Origin: Stropharia rugosoannulata
Lineage: Eukaryota; Basidiomycota; Agaricomycetes; Agaricales; Strophariaceae
Reading direction: 5' to 3'
Length of the DNA: 64,000 bases
Assembly (NCBI GenBank): GCA_028532985.1
Contig: JANCIK010000005.1
Span: forward strand, 2,424,501-2,488,500
Position numbers and translations under genes: made by a program. Numbering within the stretch: the first letter of the stretch is position 1; each line of letters begins with the position of its first letter. Below the pieces are notes generated by a model. It ran no database searches. It had not been told where the DNA came from and saw only the letters and a list, made by a program, of their open reading frames with translations. Shown one piece after another: positions 47,790 through 59,623 of the stretch.

Positions 47790-50700
47790 TCAATCAGGGG
47801 GCTGACATAGTCTGTGGAACATGTCGTCCAGTGTCTTGAAAGCAACTGGTTTAACAAGGCTTATCACATCTGATTAGCCCACATAGGAGAGGGCAGTGGG
47901 GACAACGTACTATCCGTCTACTCCGGCTTCGAAGGCCCGTCGCTTGTCTTCCAGAGAGGACATCCCAGTGAGGGCGAGAATCTGCGATTTTTGATAGGTC
48001 GGCGTAGTCTTTATCAAATCAGCCTCTATCTTCCGTATCTCCAATGTTGCTCCAACGCCTGACCATAGGTTGATTAAGACGAGAAGCATATACCGATTCG
48101 CTAATTACTTACCGTCAAGCACCGGCATTGACAAGTCCAAAAGAACGACACTGAAAATCAAATGTCAAAAGCTAGCATCTCGGCATGAATATATGAGCGC
48201 ACTTGAAAGGTCCCTCGTTACGGAATACATTCACTCCATCACGTCCGTCGACCGCCGGTCTGAAGTCGTATCCCTAAGAGAGGCTGAGTGTGTATTCAGA
48301 AATAACTACTGGTGAGGTGCTTACTTTGCTGGTTAGCCATTTCATCCTTTGAAGATTACCATAATGAGTTTCTCACTACATTTGTATCATAAGAATACTC
48401 ACAGTAAATTCCTCAAAATACTGTTATCCTCCACAATCAGCACGCGGAACTGAAGGGCTGGAGTAAGCAGAGCGCCGATAGACGACTTTAGCAAAGTTCC
48501 ACCAGACCCTAGTGATACAGTCGGCACAGGTGTATCTGGGTCAGGCTCTGGTTCAAATTCTGGAGTCGTGTGCGTCGTGAGCAATGATGGAGTCCACCGA
48601 GGAACATACGGACTAGCTGTTATTGAACGTGGCAGACTCGGTCGTATAGGCTGTATGTACGAATGCGGCGTTGTACCATTGGAATTGCGCCTCAAAACAC
48701 CACTCGGTCCCGGGAATCCATGGCTCTCGCTCCCACTCTTCTCTTCAGAATCAGACATGAGATCTGATCCTACTCTGGCCGGAGTATTAACTGGAGGAGG
48801 AGAAACATTTGAAGACTGCTTCGCCATGCGCAGTGCATGTATGCTGAGTTGAAGAGTGGCGCGAAGGCGAGTGGGTCCTCCAGGCTTGTAGAGAATGCGA
48901 CAGAGGCCTCCGATGCGTTCATATTCGCTCGCCATTGCCATGACATTCGGGTTTCCTCGCGCCGCTGAAAGAATAATGAAACTGCGCGATACATCGTGCT
49001 TTTGCGTGGCAGCGACGACGAGAGCGGTATCGTCGTTGACAATCACGATGTCGCCATCATCGACAATTTTGAATCCCCACCAATCTCTCAGATACCCTGA
49101 TATGACATGCCGGAGGAGCATCGTCCCTTTATGTGTAGCCGAGAATCCTACTAAAGACACGGTCGGGAGAGGATCTGTAGAGTCGTCCGTGGGGAAGGGT
49201 TCCATTTCAGGAGCATATACGCGGTTTTCAGGAACATGCGCGGGGAAGCTGACTTTGATCTCAGTACCAGCGCCTTCTTCACTAGTCACGTCCACCTTGC
49301 CGCCAACGTTCTCAACAATGCTGTTTACGATAGCCAAACCTAAACCCGTGCCTGTTTGAAGAGGGTTTTCTTGGGAGAAGGGGTGGAAAAGTTGGTTCTA
49401 AGATAGATTTAGACAGGCACCAAGAAGAATGACAGGCGCTTACCTTTAAGAAGTTTTGACTAATACCCTAACGTAACTGCATCAGTATACATACACCACC
49501 ACAGTCGGCTGAAATTCACACCTTTCCTGTATCAAAAACGGACAACTCTATTCTGACTACGTCAGGAGGATCGTCCTCAGCATGCGGTAGCTGCCGCAAT
49601 AGTACGTGTATATAACCATCCTAAGAGCGCTCATATATTGATATCATAAATTTTGAGAACTCGAAAAGCGCTTTACCGTGGTAAATTTCAAACTGTTGCC
49701 GAAGAGGTTCATCAAAACGCGTCGCATTCCAGCCTTTTCGCACTTTAACAACCAACCCTAACAATAATAAATGAGTGTAATGGAAGCAAGAATAAAAAGA
49801 TTAACATACTTCTTTCCGGTATCCAATGTCTAGCACAGTCTCCGCGTTCTTCCGTCGTGTCGCCACAGGCGACCCACCATCTTCTTTGGGAGGAGAATAT
49901 ACGCTACCAATGCCGGTGCCTTCAACACTCGTCATTCGTGCACGATGACCGATCCAACATCCATCGACAGCGTCTTCGATGAGTTGCATTAAATCAACAC
50001 TGCACCATATGGTTCAGTTATCATCAGGTAATAAGTATAAAACACAAACGTTGTTGGCACAATAACATTCTCTACACCACCAGATTTGGTGTTACCGCTG
50101 AGTTTTGTGAAGTCCAGAACATGGTTCACTGTCTCGACAAGGGATGTTCCACACGCTTGTATTGTCTGGAGGAATGACGCCTGCGGGTGGTTCAGTGGGC
50201 TTTCGCTGAGAAGCTCAGCAGCAGCCAATATCTGGAAAAAGAAAATAGTCAGAAAAATCATTCAGATTTATAGGATGGACTCACCCCATGTAAAGGGGTC
50301 CGCAGTTCGTGTGAAATACTAATGATTGTTTCAGCAGGATATTGACAAAGACGTCAAAAAAAATTACTTCGAGATAAACAGGCCTTTTGCCTTATCTGCC
50401 AATAGCATTCGCCGTTTGAGAACCGCCGACAAGATAATGACTCCTATGAAAACGTTGGGACTTATAGAAACTTCTTTCTCGAGAATGAGACTACGAACCA
50501 ATAGCCCTGAGATAGGATAGCTCATGCCCCTCCAAAAAACGCTTTTGATGTTCTTCTGAGTTATATGCACATAGTAGAGCAAATGGGCGCTTATCCACGT
50601 TGAAAATTGGAACGGCTAGACAGATAGTTAGAATGGCACTAGAAGACGGACAAGAACATCCCACTCAGTGCGTATTGAATATGCGTAGGCAAGAACGGCT

Positions 50701-53688
50701 TGAAGCTTGTTGGAACGATGCCTTCCGCGACCTTCCCGTCTGGATATTTCTCAAAGAAAGACAGTAGACCGCGGTACTCGTCTGTCGTCAGCTGGCGGGT
50801 TGCCATGTCCTTCTCAGGATCACCATAATGCATCGTAACGGAGACAGTTCCTTCTGTGCCCATTGACTCTAGCACTTCACAGTGAGAAACATCCATGACA
50901 ATTACGCCTTCAACATCCAAAGTCCGCTTGACAAGTTTCGCTGCCCGGTCATAGACCTTATCCATAGAGGATCCAATGACCATATCTGACTGAACAGTTT
51001 GATTGGCCTCGCTGTCGATCTCTAGGCATTCGCGGCTGAATTGTTCCATCTATGAAAGATGCAGTCAACAAACGAACAATCTCAATATTAGGAAGTACTT
51101 ACAGAATTTTGGATACGATCTCGGATACGCAATTGAATCTACGCAGCGCTGTTTAAATAGGTAGAGAGATTGTATAGAGAAATAATACCTTGTCGCGCCA
51201 CAACTCCATTTCACGCATCACCACAGCAGCAAGCTCTTTCAAAACATGGCGCTTACGCGGTGAAAAGACATCCCGCGGTTGGTCGTCAAGCACGGCCAGA
51301 CTACAAACACGCCTGAGCAAATGTTATAAGTGAATTGTAAAGTGTACATACGTTCCGATGTTGAAGCCATCCTGAGTGCGCAATGGTGCGCCGGCGTAGA
51401 AGCGAATGGACGGAGGACCAATGACCAACGGCTAAGTATAAAGGTTTAGATAAAACTATTGCATATAATTCAAGTATCGAGGATCACAAACATTCTTTGC
51501 AAATCGCCAATCCTTCAAGGCATCAAGTACCACCATGGGTTCATCTCCTCTATGCATTGCTCTGAGATACAGATTGCACTTACACGAAGTACCAGCGAGG
51601 CTTACCGCTGTAATATTGAATGACCACAAAATGAATGAGCCCTCAAAGAACTGGTCGTTTTGATGCCCCCTAGAAAATCAATCAAACATCCAGGACATTG
51701 AACGTAAGTCTGTTCACTTACATTCCGACTTGAACCACCTTCGATCAAAGAAGTTGGGGCATAAACTCTTACCATTGGATAAATGGAGATAACTTACTGT
51801 TCATGACGATCGGTTAATGAAATAATTACCCCCTTAGTCCCAAATACTAATTTAGCGAGGTGCGCTAACCGGTCGAAGCTGGCATCTGCACCAGTATTCC
51901 ATATGTTGAATCTGTAAGGAGCGCGTTAGTCCCGGAAACCAGGCGCAGCGACATAAATGAAAATTTTACATACTTGTACAAAGCCCGGCGGCGTTCGACC
52001 TCATCAGATGGATAAGGTGGAGTCAAATATCCCAAGGTTGTAAACATCCGCTCTTCCTTGATAGCGCGCCCGATTTGTGAAGTTTTGGCGGCCTCACTTG
52101 ACGTGCGTGGTCTCGAGTGAAGAGGAAGATGTACTGAATCTGGCAAGGGAGACGACGTTTGGCGCGACATGCCTAAACGCTTTGGCAACGGCGGAGCACT
52201 GACAGTGCTTATACTAGTTACGGACCCATCATCGCGCAGCATGGAGGGTATAGAGAATGTCTGCGGGTACACCACAGGCGCAGATGCTGCGACAACGGCA
52301 GTGGTCTTGATTTCAAGACGACCAGAGGTGGTCGCATCCCCAAAGTAGTCAGCACCCTCTACTGAGTCTTTATTATGAATGTTTGGAAGTGGCGCCGAAG
52401 CCGGGGGTGCTGTGAAAGTAGCTAAGGAAGGTTTCGCAACAACAAAAGATCCTCCAGTTTGATCAGTCACAGAGCCTTGAGGTGATGCTCCGTGATCCTG
52501 TTCCGCCTCATAACTTGAAGATTTTGACGAATTTGCTCTATCCGGTGTTGTCGGATGGGATGCATCTCTGACCTGACAATCCTTGGTGTCATTGACATCA
52601 GTTGTGCCCTCCCAGAAACCCATCAGGCGTGACCTTCTGATCCCTCCTGGTGTCGAAGGATTATCTATTCTGGAATTTGAGGTGGTTATATGTGATCCTG
52701 GAACAGTAGCGGTAACGCCGCGTAATGGGTCCGTGAGCTCGCGTTCAGGCGATGGGAGCGCAAGTGGAGATATATCAACGCGAGAAGCAGCCCAACGCAT
52801 TGCCGCGACGGCGGCTTGCACGTCAGATGTTGATGCCGACGAGTAACTGGAAGGAGCATTATTAGGTACAGATGAGAATGAACTACGAAAGCGATGATTA
52901 GGAAGGGGCAGTCGAAGAGGGAATTTCGCGGCAGCAGGGGTTTGAAGAGAGGTAGGTTGCAGATTAGAAGCCATGGAAACAACAACAGCAGCAGTAGATG
53001 AAGACTCATCCGTCATTTTTTCAGTAGATGTTATAAAAACATTGTCAGAACTTAGATTACTCGAGGAATAATCCTGTGAACAACTGTCGGATGGCTTGTG
53101 GCCAGGTCTGTCAGAGTTATGTGACGGCTCAGAGACAAGCTCGCAGGGCTGAGGTGGAAGCGGTATCCTGTTGGGATCCCAGCGGCCTTCGGCATACGCA
53201 GATATAAACGTCGACCAATCGTATTCCTCTTGACCAGTAAAACGATCTTGCCCAGTAGTATGGCCACTACTATCAACCATGGCCGAAGGCTCTTCATGCA
53301 GCGGCGACGGTGAGCAAGCTCCCGCATCTTCTTCTTGGAGAATATCATTATCTTGTGCCACGGTGGACAGCCTGCCAATACGGGTTTCCGAATCATCCTC
53401 TAGCAGGGTTTGTAAAGGGGCAGTGGGCATATAGGCAAGATGAGAGTTGTCAGTATTGAGCATGCTGGAATCGGGAGGAGGTTGGGCAGCCGGCAGCCAT
53501 ATTAAGTCCTCGTGCGTTGCGGGGGCTGCGGGGGCTGTAGATGGACGTACTGATTTGCGCGATGAGGTGCGTTGGGAGGGGGTGTAGGCCGCTATATGAG
53601 GGCGGCCACTGCTGGGATCCGCGGAGGCCTGGGTTGGGGAGTGTGCGCGCAGCGAGGAAGTTCGGAGAGGGACATCAGACCGATGCAT
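47790..53688 (-). CDS. Hybrid histidine kinase: GAF-GAF-HisKA-HATPase-pseudoreceiver-receiver
   Basis: A soluble two-component sensor of roughly 1,400-1,500 residues. The start at 53688 ([18 protein letters not shown]) opens about 570 residues of Ser/Pro/Thr-rich disordered sequence. A first GAF domain follows (51890-51240: [54 protein letters not shown]), then a second GAF-like domain (51050-50380: [15 protein letters not shown] to [20 protein letters not shown]). The H-box is [20 protein letters not shown] (about 50310, over an intron). The N-box is [18 protein letters not shown], then DTGKGIS and [11 protein letters not shown]. Between kinase and receiver lies a degenerate receiver (about 49210-48840). 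The true receiver has [27 protein letters not shown] (phospho-Asp), ILALTGMSS and [15 protein letters not shown], and ends LCQPPD at TGA 47790. No transmembrane helix or HAMP. Expected to signal through a phosphotransfer protein to the stress MAP-kinase path. At least 18 introns. Confidence 0.88.
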
Positions 53689-53961
53689 AGAATGAAAGGA
53701 GGGGACTTGTTTCTGGGATCAAAAGCTGCGCCGAACAGACATGAAGGAGTGGAGTCTACTGCTATTTCGTAGATTTCTCTTGGTCGTGCGAACACTTGCG
53801 TCATGGACAACAACCAATCTAATCTAATCTAATTAGGTAATACTTGTCGCCCCCATCCCCTCCCCCCGCCTGTTCACCGTACAATTTGCACCCCGCGCAT
53901 ATTTAATCTCCGCAGGGTCCCCGCAGGCGCAAAAAGACATCAATCACCAGGGCTGTTGTAG
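53689..53961. other. Upstream region of the histidine kinase gene
   Basis: Short space between the histidine kinase start and the dolichol kinase stop, with a CCCC-rich tract near 53850-53900. Confidence 0.45.
53816..53830. repeat. Three tandem AATCT units
   Basis: Perfect pentanucleotide triplication 128 bases upstream of the histidine kinase start. Confidence 0.6.
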
Positions 53962-56900
53962 TCAGGTGTCCGTGATTACTAGCATGCTCCACATGTACAG
54001 AGGCAGCGTCAGGTTGTCATTCTGGTCCGACAGCGCTTCCAGGATCGCTGAGATCACGGCCACAAATGTATAGCGGCCAATCTGCGCGACACAAATGAGG
54101 TCTTTCAGTCACCTACCCAGATAGTACACATAGATCTCAGCCATACGTACCGAAAAGGTCTGGATAATGCCTGTAAGGCGAAGGAAGACGGCAGTAGTGC
54201 AGATAGATAGAACAAACGCCAGACTTCCCTCCAGGGTCTTTGACGTAGTAGGAGACCATCGATTACGCCCCAGGCGTTTCCCGACTATAGAGGCCTAAAA
54301 AGAAGGGTTTATCGATTTTGTGTTATGCATGTTCCAACAACGGAAAAACACCAACCGCTGCATCGCCTAGACCGAGCGTAAGGATGCCGGTGAACTGCAG
54401 GAGCATGCTGGGCCTATTTTGAGACCGATAATCAGTCAGCTGAGCAGTACGCGCGGACAAACACGGGAAGGGAAACCAGCCTACGCACCCTTCAAGCCAC
54501 AGAGACCCCGCGCATCCGGTGAGCAGATAGAAGTGGCTCAAAATTGCAGGGCCACTATCCTTGTGATCCAGAAATTCGTTCATAAACAAGTGAAACGAGG
54601 CTCCGAACGGATAGATCGCAAAGTATCGGACATACTCCGCGAACGTGAACAGCGCGAATGCTGCGCTAAATGACAGGTGCGTGAAGGCAGGCTAGAAGTC
54701 GTAATTTCAGACATTAAGAGAACAGTCGGAATAGGAGTTAGGGTAGAAAGGTACTAACGTCAACCGCTACTCCAGGAACGAACATAACCACTGCGAGGCC
54801 ATGGAAAAATTTTCTACGCCCATTCAACCCCAGCGTGGGCACATGTTTGTCTGCTGCATCCAATAAATCAGTTGCCACATTGGACATATTTGCGCCGTTA
54901 GGGAGGTTGGGCATATTAGGGAATGATGTAGGGAATGACATATCCCATGGACCAGAGGCAGGGGTCGTACTCGAAGAAGACGCCGTCCCATCGCCTGCAT
55001 TTAATGGTGACAAGACTTCCTGTGTGGAGTTATTGCTGAGCACAGTTTCAATGGTGACGTTAGAGTTTCTGGGCCGGAAACGACGCGATCTTGCCAGCTG
55101 CCTATTCCATCCAGCCACACTGATAATACCCAACAAGGCCCAGTAGGAAAGGAGAGCAGGCCGTGTCCACTTTTTCTTCCCTTCTAGAATTCGGTACAGC
55201 ACCCACAGCCACGGATCTCGGTTACCCAAGCACCACCGTGCCCAGAGACCGATCAGGGTTCCTATGATGAGAACGCTCCCCACGTAAAATGCAAGCGCAT
55301 AATACCGCCGATTCCTTTCTTTTTCTTTTGGAAAACGGAGACGGTGGGCTGGCCTTTGCGCAATATTTCTCGACAATGCCAGGAAGGGCGACAACAGAAA
55401 ACCTACGACAAATGAGCCCACGATAAGAGCTATCTGGAAGGTAAGGAGGGGAGTGGGCAACCGATATGTTCGGATGTAAGGTGTTGTGATGGGCCAAATC
55501 TGACGAAGGGCATTAGCTTTTTTTACCCTTTGACATGGAAGTCGCAGTGACAAACCCTGGCTATAGTGATGTTCAAAAACTCGAGGCAGAGGGCTGTTCC
55601 TCCAAGGCACACGAGACCCAATTCCCCGAGGGTGAATCCCCCGTGGGCAAGTCGTAAGGCAACGTATAGAGTAATTTGGTAGAACAAAGAAGCAATAACG
55701 ACCTCGAATAAGTTTAAATCTAGTGGCAAACGAAGCATTAGTAAGTGATTAAGCGGAGCTTATTGACGTACGTTTCAAAAATCTAATATCATATAACTGC
55801 AACATTATTTTGAGTATCGTCAAAATGGCGCTTGTAGCAGTACTGAATAGGATATAATACAACAGGCGTTGACCTTCCCGCCGAGGGACCGAAATGCGCT
55901 CCCCATCGGACTTGTTACCTCCCTTACGTGCGCAGTACTCTATCCAGCATGATGCACATGCATGCCAAAGAAGTATTACTGAACAAAATGTGCTCAACTG
56001 CAAAAGGCTATAACGAGACAGAAGTGTGGCTTGCGCAGCAGTGAAAAGTACCCCATTGCTCTTCAGTACCATTGGTGATTCGATCAACCAACCTGCGGGA
56101 AGAGGGTTGGACAGGAATGATGTTTGCTTAATAGACACTAGGAGGATAGCCGAGGCGATGATGGGACCGAGGAGGAGGCCAGTGAAAATACCGTCATCGC
56201 GGGACGCGCTTTAAGCTGCGATTAGTTCATTATTAGATATTCAAGATGTACTCGACCTACCGATAATTCTTCGGCACAGACATCCATATATACCCAAAAT
56301 CACTTTTGCTCCCGCTGACGGTTCCCACTTGGCGCTTAGTTGCTTCGGGGAAGCGGGGGGAGCCTGGACGGCCAGATCCATTGGAATTATTGACAGGTTG
56401 TGTTGCTGATGATTCAACAGGGCTTCTGGATAGCGTACTGTGGTTCCAAATTAGATACAGAGCCGATATTACAGATATTATACGGAGTTCTGAAAATCAA
56501 AACATGTTTATGACGCGAAATCCATGACAATCATCAAACTCACCAAAGGCAAGCCAAATGTGAGCATCTGAATTCACATGGATTGGTAAATTGGGCGTCG
56601 GGTAGCTTGCGATGCAGTAACTAGAGCGAACAAGTGAAATAAGGAGGAGTAGAGATTCTCCAAACTTTCGTGTATCTATGGAGAACAAATAAGTCCAAGA
56701 AGTGAATGGCGCTCGTAGTTGTACACGGAGGCGGGCTGGAAGAACACTGTGCGGTTCAGCAAGATCTGATATTTGCCGAGGGTTATTGCGAACGACAACT
56801 GGAGACATGTGCCGATTGTGCGTTTTTACAGAGGCAGATAACCTAAGCACTGCAGGCGACCGCGAGCGCGTGAAAGAAGTACGCTTGCGCGGCTGTCTTA

Positions 56901-57155
56901 CTTTGGCGGTTGTGGCTGAATCTCCGGATGAATTTTCATGAGGGCTCGACATTCTTTTCGAAGGCTGGTATGTTGCATCCACGGTGTTGGGAGTGTATTT
57001 CTTTTGCAAGTACGCACGTCCGCGAAGGTCTGACGGTAAATGGTCGTCACTCTCTTCTTCAGACGTGTAATGCGACGCCGAGCTGGTTTATAGTAGACAT
57101 AAGCATTCTCCCTCCCTTCATAACTGGCATGTAGCGCACCTGGAAGACCCTGCAT
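53962..57155 (-). CDS. SEC59: Dolichol kinase
   Basis: A multi-pass ER membrane enzyme that phosphorylates dolichol with CTP, providing the lipid carrier for N-glycans, O-mannose and GPI anchors. I place the start at 57155: MQGLP on a short exon, then a 62-base intron, then ASHYTSEEESDDHLPSDLRG and QKKYTPNTVDATYQPSKRMS. A disordered basic lead (QPRKRTSFTRSRSP) precedes many hydrophobic segments (ESLLLLISLVRSSYCIA; DDGIFTGLLLGPIIASAILL; LLYYILFSTATSAILTILKI; LTFQIALIVGSFVVGFLL). The catalytic end holds GLNGRRKFFHGLAVVMFVPG, FTGILTLGLGDAAASIVGKR and the CTP-binding loop KRLGRNRWSPTTSKTLEGSL, then TAVFLRLTGIIQTFS and ISAILEALSDQNDNLTLPLY, ending LVITDT at TGA 53962. About 850 residues, longer than the yeast enzyme because of the N-terminal half, as is usual in basidiomycetes. 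The C-terminal third is firm; 5' exons are less sure. Confidence 0.87.
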
Positions 57156-58444
57156 GGTAGCTTGTGCTCCAACCCATTACATTCGCCCTCTCACTCGTGT
57201 CAGCCGTTGCTGATCCCAGCCGCCTTCGGAATCTTGCGCCATTCTGAGTGTTCCTTTTATTGTCACTGCGTCCCGAAGTCTGCTTCGACGCAGGGGGTGA
57301 AGGAGACGAATGTGAGCGAGGCAGCTTGACCGAAATCGAGAAAGGCGGTTTCTGAGGATGCGGCACGTAAAGCTGCTGTAGCAGTCGAGCTGATATTCAA
57401 GCCGGAGTAGAGAGAGCGCCAGGCTGGGACTCGACTTCTTACTTTGCTACTGCCAAGTCAATCAAGGTAAGGACTGTATTGGTCTGCCGTTAGTGCGATC
57501 TTCACTCTTTGAGGAATGCATGACACGATAATATATCACGTGTAAAAAGCTATAAATAATTTCAAGTGATGAGTACTCCCAAATTAAGCAAGGAAGCCCA
57601 TATGTACGTACTGCTACAAACGGCAGGTCATAAGTGCGTTTGATTCGCAGAGATAATCGGAGTTATTCGGTTCACTAATGTTGTTATACCTTCAATACAC
57701 ATCTTGCTATGTTCTTTAGTTACCGCTTTACACCGGCCCAATCAGGCGTAGAACTCCCGGAATGAACATCATATTCCATGAGATACTCCGCTCAGACACA
57801 GTCTGTCAGATGTCAATTTGGTCGCTTGTCATACCGTTCAACGTTTTCAAAGTCAGTTGAGTAAAGCGAGATGAAAGGTGTGACTGTGATGAGACAAACC
57901 GCTGGCGTCCCATTTTACTGCACGGTGTTTAAGGAGGCATTTAGTAGAAACTGCGTATACACAAGCGAAGAGCTTATGCAAGGTTATATGCACTTGCATT
58001 CCTAGTAAGTATTTTACGCATTTCAGGCACTGTGAGATGCACTCAAAACGTGATGAACATTCAGCATAATTTATGGAATGATAGGAGCGCATCCTGAGCT
58101 GATATGTCACACACCTTCTAACGCCACATACATATTGTTCTCCCATATTTGGGCAAATTCAAGGGATAGTGTACCAAGAACAAGGAGCGAGGAAGGGCAA
58201 CCCTGAAGGATTTTTTTCATCATATATAGCAAAAGAGACAATTACTGGTAACAACAGCGTACGATAGATGCCTGTACTTTACATGTTTAGGTATATGAGT
58301 CCCAAGATATGACCCAGTTGGTGGTTTGATATCGATACAATTGTGTTTGTCGTATAGCAATGTATCATTTTAGTCCAAAGTGAAGGGAAAACATTGTGAT
58401 CGTTACTTAGGTAAATTCGTGGACGCCAGACCGGCCGGCTAAGG
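57156..58444. other. Intergenic region between SEC59 and the bZIP gene
   Basis: No gene recognised. An 82-codon open frame at 57366-57118 (minus) overlaps the SEC59 leader and has no motif; the rest is AT-rich. Confidence 0.45.
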
Positions 58445-59623
58445 CTAAGGGCTCAGCCTTCCGTCCTGGGCGTATGGGCCATTGGGACGGGGAGGCTGTC
58501 CACCATGTGGTAAATCATGATTATCCAAAGGGCGATTGTACTCAGATGAGCGCGTAGAATGTTGCTGCTGAGGCTGCGCAGGGTTTGGGAGATGAGGAAA
58601 GCCTTGCCCAAGAGAATACCCCAGCGGGTCTGTGACCGAGCGCCTATGTGGAGGAGGAGGGTAAGGTAAGGGCGACTCGCGCGAAGGCTGAATGTTATGC
58701 GAGGAATGGACATGGAGACTAGGCGAAGGGGTCTGGCTATGAGCGCTGGTAGTATCATGTGGAGTAGTATATGACTGTGAGTACGGATATTGCTGGCGTG
58801 ACTCCTCGCGAATGTCTCCTCGAATAAAGGCTTGATTCCCGTAGTTGGACCCCATTGGCCTAGATGAATTCTGGTACGGAGCGGGACTCCCCGAGTACAT
58901 ATGCGATAGAGACCGCGACGAGGAAGCGAAAGATTCGTTGTATGTATAATGGGTCTGGGTAGGTTTGACAGCCATGGGAGCAGCCATGGGCGTGGCCATA
59001 GGCGTCATGTTGTAATTCATGTCGGAAGACGGTTGTATGACTTCTGTCGAATGTTGTGTTGGATTCTGGTTGTGGTCGGTCAGTATGATAGATTCATCCC
59101 AACTTGCATCGATTACGGTCATGGGGTGAGTGGATGAAGACATCGAAACGCCAATGCCAGAGGGTGAGATAGAGCTTGCTCGCGAGGCAGGGGAATGTCC
59201 GTCGGAGGAACCGGCTCCAGAATTGAAGCCTAAAGAACGTGCAGTGTTGTTTTCATAAGCCTTGCTTCTGTCCTTCCCGGTGGGCCCCTTGCCTAACGGT
59301 GGCCTGACTGAAGGTGGAAGTCGAAGAGCGAGGCGGAGGCAATTGTTTTCTTCTTCAAGCTCGGACACTCTCTCTTCTAAAGCCTAATTGCGAAATGGGA
59401 TAGTAACAAATGGTCATTGTAATGAAATTTCACATATCTCGGGGAAGAAATTTCATACATGAAGATGAGCGGCACGCCGAGCGCGAAATGCTCGTTGCAC
59501 GTCCCGAGCTCTGTTTGGAGGAAGATTGTCATTCCTCTTGCGGCCTCTTTTAGAAGACATGGGGTTGGCGGGTGGCAGATAATCGGCGGAAAAGTTAAGG
59601 TCAAAGGACCTCCCAACCGACAT
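58445..59623 (-). CDS. bZIP-like transcription factor with atypical basic region
   Basis: A nuclear regulator of about 365 residues. I use the ATG at 59623 (MSVGRSFDLNFSADYLPPAN); the ATG at 59560 (MSSKRGRKR) is the alternative. The basic region is KRGRKRNDNLPPNRARDVQR followed by AFRARRAAHLH, and a 71-base intron leads into the zipper ALEERVSELEEENNCLRLAL with leucines at heptad spacing. Aligned on QRAFR, it resembles AP-1/Pap1-type fungal bZIPs, but the usual DNA-contacting Asn is replaced by Ala and an Asn sits two residues earlier. The remaining 280 residues are Ser/Pro/Gln/Tyr-rich and disordered (MNYNMTPMATPMAAPMAV; SLPYPPPPHRRS-like tracts), as in activation domains, ending YAQDGRLSP at 58445. 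No Cys-rich redox domain of the Pap1 type is seen. Target genes are unknown. Confidence 0.82.
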
